From: a bacterium
Lineage (GTDB): Bacteria > Krumholzibacteriota > Krumholzibacteriia > LZORAL124-64-63
Assembly (NCBI GenBank): GCA_018652925.1
Contig: JABIBH010000156.1
Location: 1 to 6,892 of the forward strand
DNA length: 6,892 nt
Reading direction: 5' to 3'
Shown: positions 5,738-6,892 of the stretch, one piece after another
Position numbering within the stretch: the stretch's first letter is position 1
Layout: every line of letters begins with the position of its first letter
Program-made: the position numbers and the translations under genes
The notes under the pieces: model-generated
Seen by the model: only the letters and a program-made list of their open reading frames with translations
Told to the model about the DNA's origin: nothing
Databases searched by the model: none

Positions 5738-6892
5738 ACTATCTCTGATTTTCTTTCTAATGCTATCTTCGCAACTATTTGCTGATGATTGTAATGATGC
5801 AATAACTGCAGCCGAATTATTGTTTGCCTCTGGTAACAGTGTTGATGCTGTAGAAATGATAGAACAATCGGATTGCCATCAGGACTATGTTTTTGTCATG
5901 AATTCCGGGCATCTGTTTTATGAGAACGAATTATTCGATGATGCAGTAACATACTATAAGATTGCTGCGGATCTTTCCGGCGGTAACAAGGATGCACTGT
6001 TGTTGCTGGGATGGTCTGAATATTATTCAGGGAATTACTGGCAATCACTATGTAGTTTTCAGTCGGTTCTGCAACTCGATCCTGAGAATCAATCCGCTCT
6101 TCAGGGTGTTGATTGGGCTCTTGCTACAAAGTTATCACGGAATCGAATCGGAAATTATGTAGCCAGTCATATTTACTCCAATGATTTATATAAACAATCT
6201 GCTGTCGGCTTAACTTCAAATATTACGATAGCAACCTGGTCAGATGTTTTTGTGGGACTAAGCCAGAGAAGAACTGTTTATGATGTCAATACTCCTGCTA
6301 AAATGGGTTTTGCTAACATCAATTCACCTTCCACAATGACTCAACAGGAATACTGGTTAAGTATCGGTAAATATGGTCAGAATGGTTCCGTTAGAGTTAT
6401 TGGTGGGAAATATGAAAATGATAGCACCTGGAATGAAGTAGGCTCAGTTGTTGGTATTGAAATAGCCAGACGCAATACAAAAATGTCGGCAATTATTTCT
6501 GATTACGATGACGGACTTTACAGTCAATACAACATCCAGTCAGCTGTTGCTACTGGTGTTAATTCGAATGCTGCAATTTTCATCTCATGCCAGGACGCAA
6601 GTAGAAAGCCTGTCTTCAGCTTTGGTGCTTCAATACACCATTCATCTGGTAAATGGGCAGCAGAATTTTCTGCTCGTGGAGGAAAAGAAATTCGCCCTGT
6701 TTACTTGAAGGATCTTTCGATATATAACATCAAACAAGAGATTCGCAGTGCCGGCAGTATGGAATTGTCCCGGCAGTTATCTTTTGGTGTTGTGTCTCTT
6801 GGTGGAGAGTATCAGACCATATATTCTCCCAAATCAATAATGTGGCAGTTTGCTACTCAGGAGTATAAATCGTTTTCTTCAAGTGAAGGAAA
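5730..6892 (+). CDS. Exported TPR-like/outer-membrane beta-barrel protein, YaiO-like (C-terminus beyond window)
   Basis: The frame from ATG 5730 stays open to the right edge (387 codons). Residues 1-18 form a signal peptide, with likely cleavage after SSQLFA. The mature protein begins DDCNDA; C21 and C49 could pair as a disulfide in the periplasm. Residues 22-131 are helical with TPR-like units: FYENELFDDAVTYYKIAADL (63-82), then ALLLLGWSEYYSGNYWQSL (89-107) and SVLQLDPENQSALQG. From about residue 140 the pattern changes to alternating polar and hydrophobic strands rich in Tyr, Trp, Gly, Ser and Asn with short turns, as in an outer-membrane barrel. This architecture resembles YaiO and, more loosely, the TPR-barrel polysaccharide exporters such as PgaA. 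The start overlaps the previous gene by 8 nt and has only a weak GAG-type ribosome site, suggesting coupled translation. It may let the operon product cross the outer membrane (inference). The missing end could hold further strands. Confidence 0.8.
   Translation, partial: MSKLSLIFFLMLSSQLFADDCNDAITAAELLFASGNSVDAVEMIEQSDCHQDYVFVMNSGHLFYENELFDDAVTYYKIAADLSGGNKDALLLLGWSEYYSGNYWQSLCSFQSVLQLDPENQSALQGVDWALATKLSRNRIGNYVASHIYSNDLYKQSAVGLTSNITIATWSDVFVGLSQRRTVYDVNTPAKMGFANINSPSTMTQQEYWLSIGKYGQNGSVRVIGGKYENDSTWNEVGSVVGIEIARRNTKMSAIISDYDDGLYSQYNIQSAVATGVNSNAAIFISCQDASRKPVFSFGASIHHSSGKWAAEFSARGGKEIRPVYLKDLSIYNIKQEIRSAGSMELSRQLSFGVVSLGGEYQTIYSPKSIMWQFATQEYKSFSSSEG

Noticed and set aside
5962..6708. Short plus-strand frames 5962-6162 and 6508-6708
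   Set aside because: They are out-of-frame shadows of the open frame starting at 5730, which has a signal peptide, TPR-like repeats and barrel-like strands and remains open to the window end.
1..6892. Transcription terminators, CRISPR, tRNA or insertion sequences
   Set aside because: I found no GC-rich hairpin with a T-run, no spaced repeats, no cloverleaf and no transposase. The genes in the operon overlap, leaving no room for internal terminators.

Overview
The window looks like chromosomal DNA of a Gram-negative bacterium. The last gene encodes a protein with a signal peptide, TPR-like repeats and an outer-membrane beta-barrel. Codon use and Shine-Dalgarno sites look proteobacterial, probably gammaproteobacterial. 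Base composition is moderately AT-rich and even throughout. I see no insertion sequence, tRNA, rRNA or CRISPR array, and I cannot name the genus.

Layout: positions 1-607 (minus strand) hold the N-terminal 202 residues of an MFS transporter resembling the POT/PTR peptide-transporter branch. Between it and the next gene is a divergent promoter region of about 300 bp (608-905). It carries a good sigma-70 promoter in each direction, a direct repeat beside the leftward promoter, a dyad centred on the -10 of the rightward promoter, and a very small doubtful ORF. From 906 to the right edge run five plus-strand genes with no gaps, overlapping by 8, 4, 16 and 8 nt, so they form one translationally coupled operon: (1) an 88-aa PqqD-like protein (RiPP recognition element, RRE); (2) a 353-aa ATP-grasp ligase of the PylC/carbamoyl-phosphate-synthase type; (3) a 449-aa fold-type III PLP decarboxylase of the LysA family with a complete active site; (4) a 726-aa fusion of a urea-transporter (UT) channel with an M23 metallopeptidase and an unassigned C-terminal region; (5) an exported TPR-like plus beta-barrel protein, cut off by the window end.

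The main discovery is this gene combination, together with one detail inside it. The decarboxylase has an N-terminal tail of about 28 residues that ordinary LysA-type enzymes lack. The tail reads KPYEKPMLVKHQLG, very like the YxxPxL leader motif that PqqD-like RREs bind in lasso-peptide precursors. No obvious RiPP precursor gene is present. My inference is that the RRE may dock on the tail of the enzyme itself, bringing ligase and decarboxylase together, or may present a carrier-bound substrate to them. The small polar product would then move through the UT channel and possibly across the outer membrane through the TPR/barrel protein, with the M23 domain acting as a processing or cell-wall enzyme. 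The product is unknown. The gene families are read from the sequence with good confidence, but the pathway is a hypothesis.
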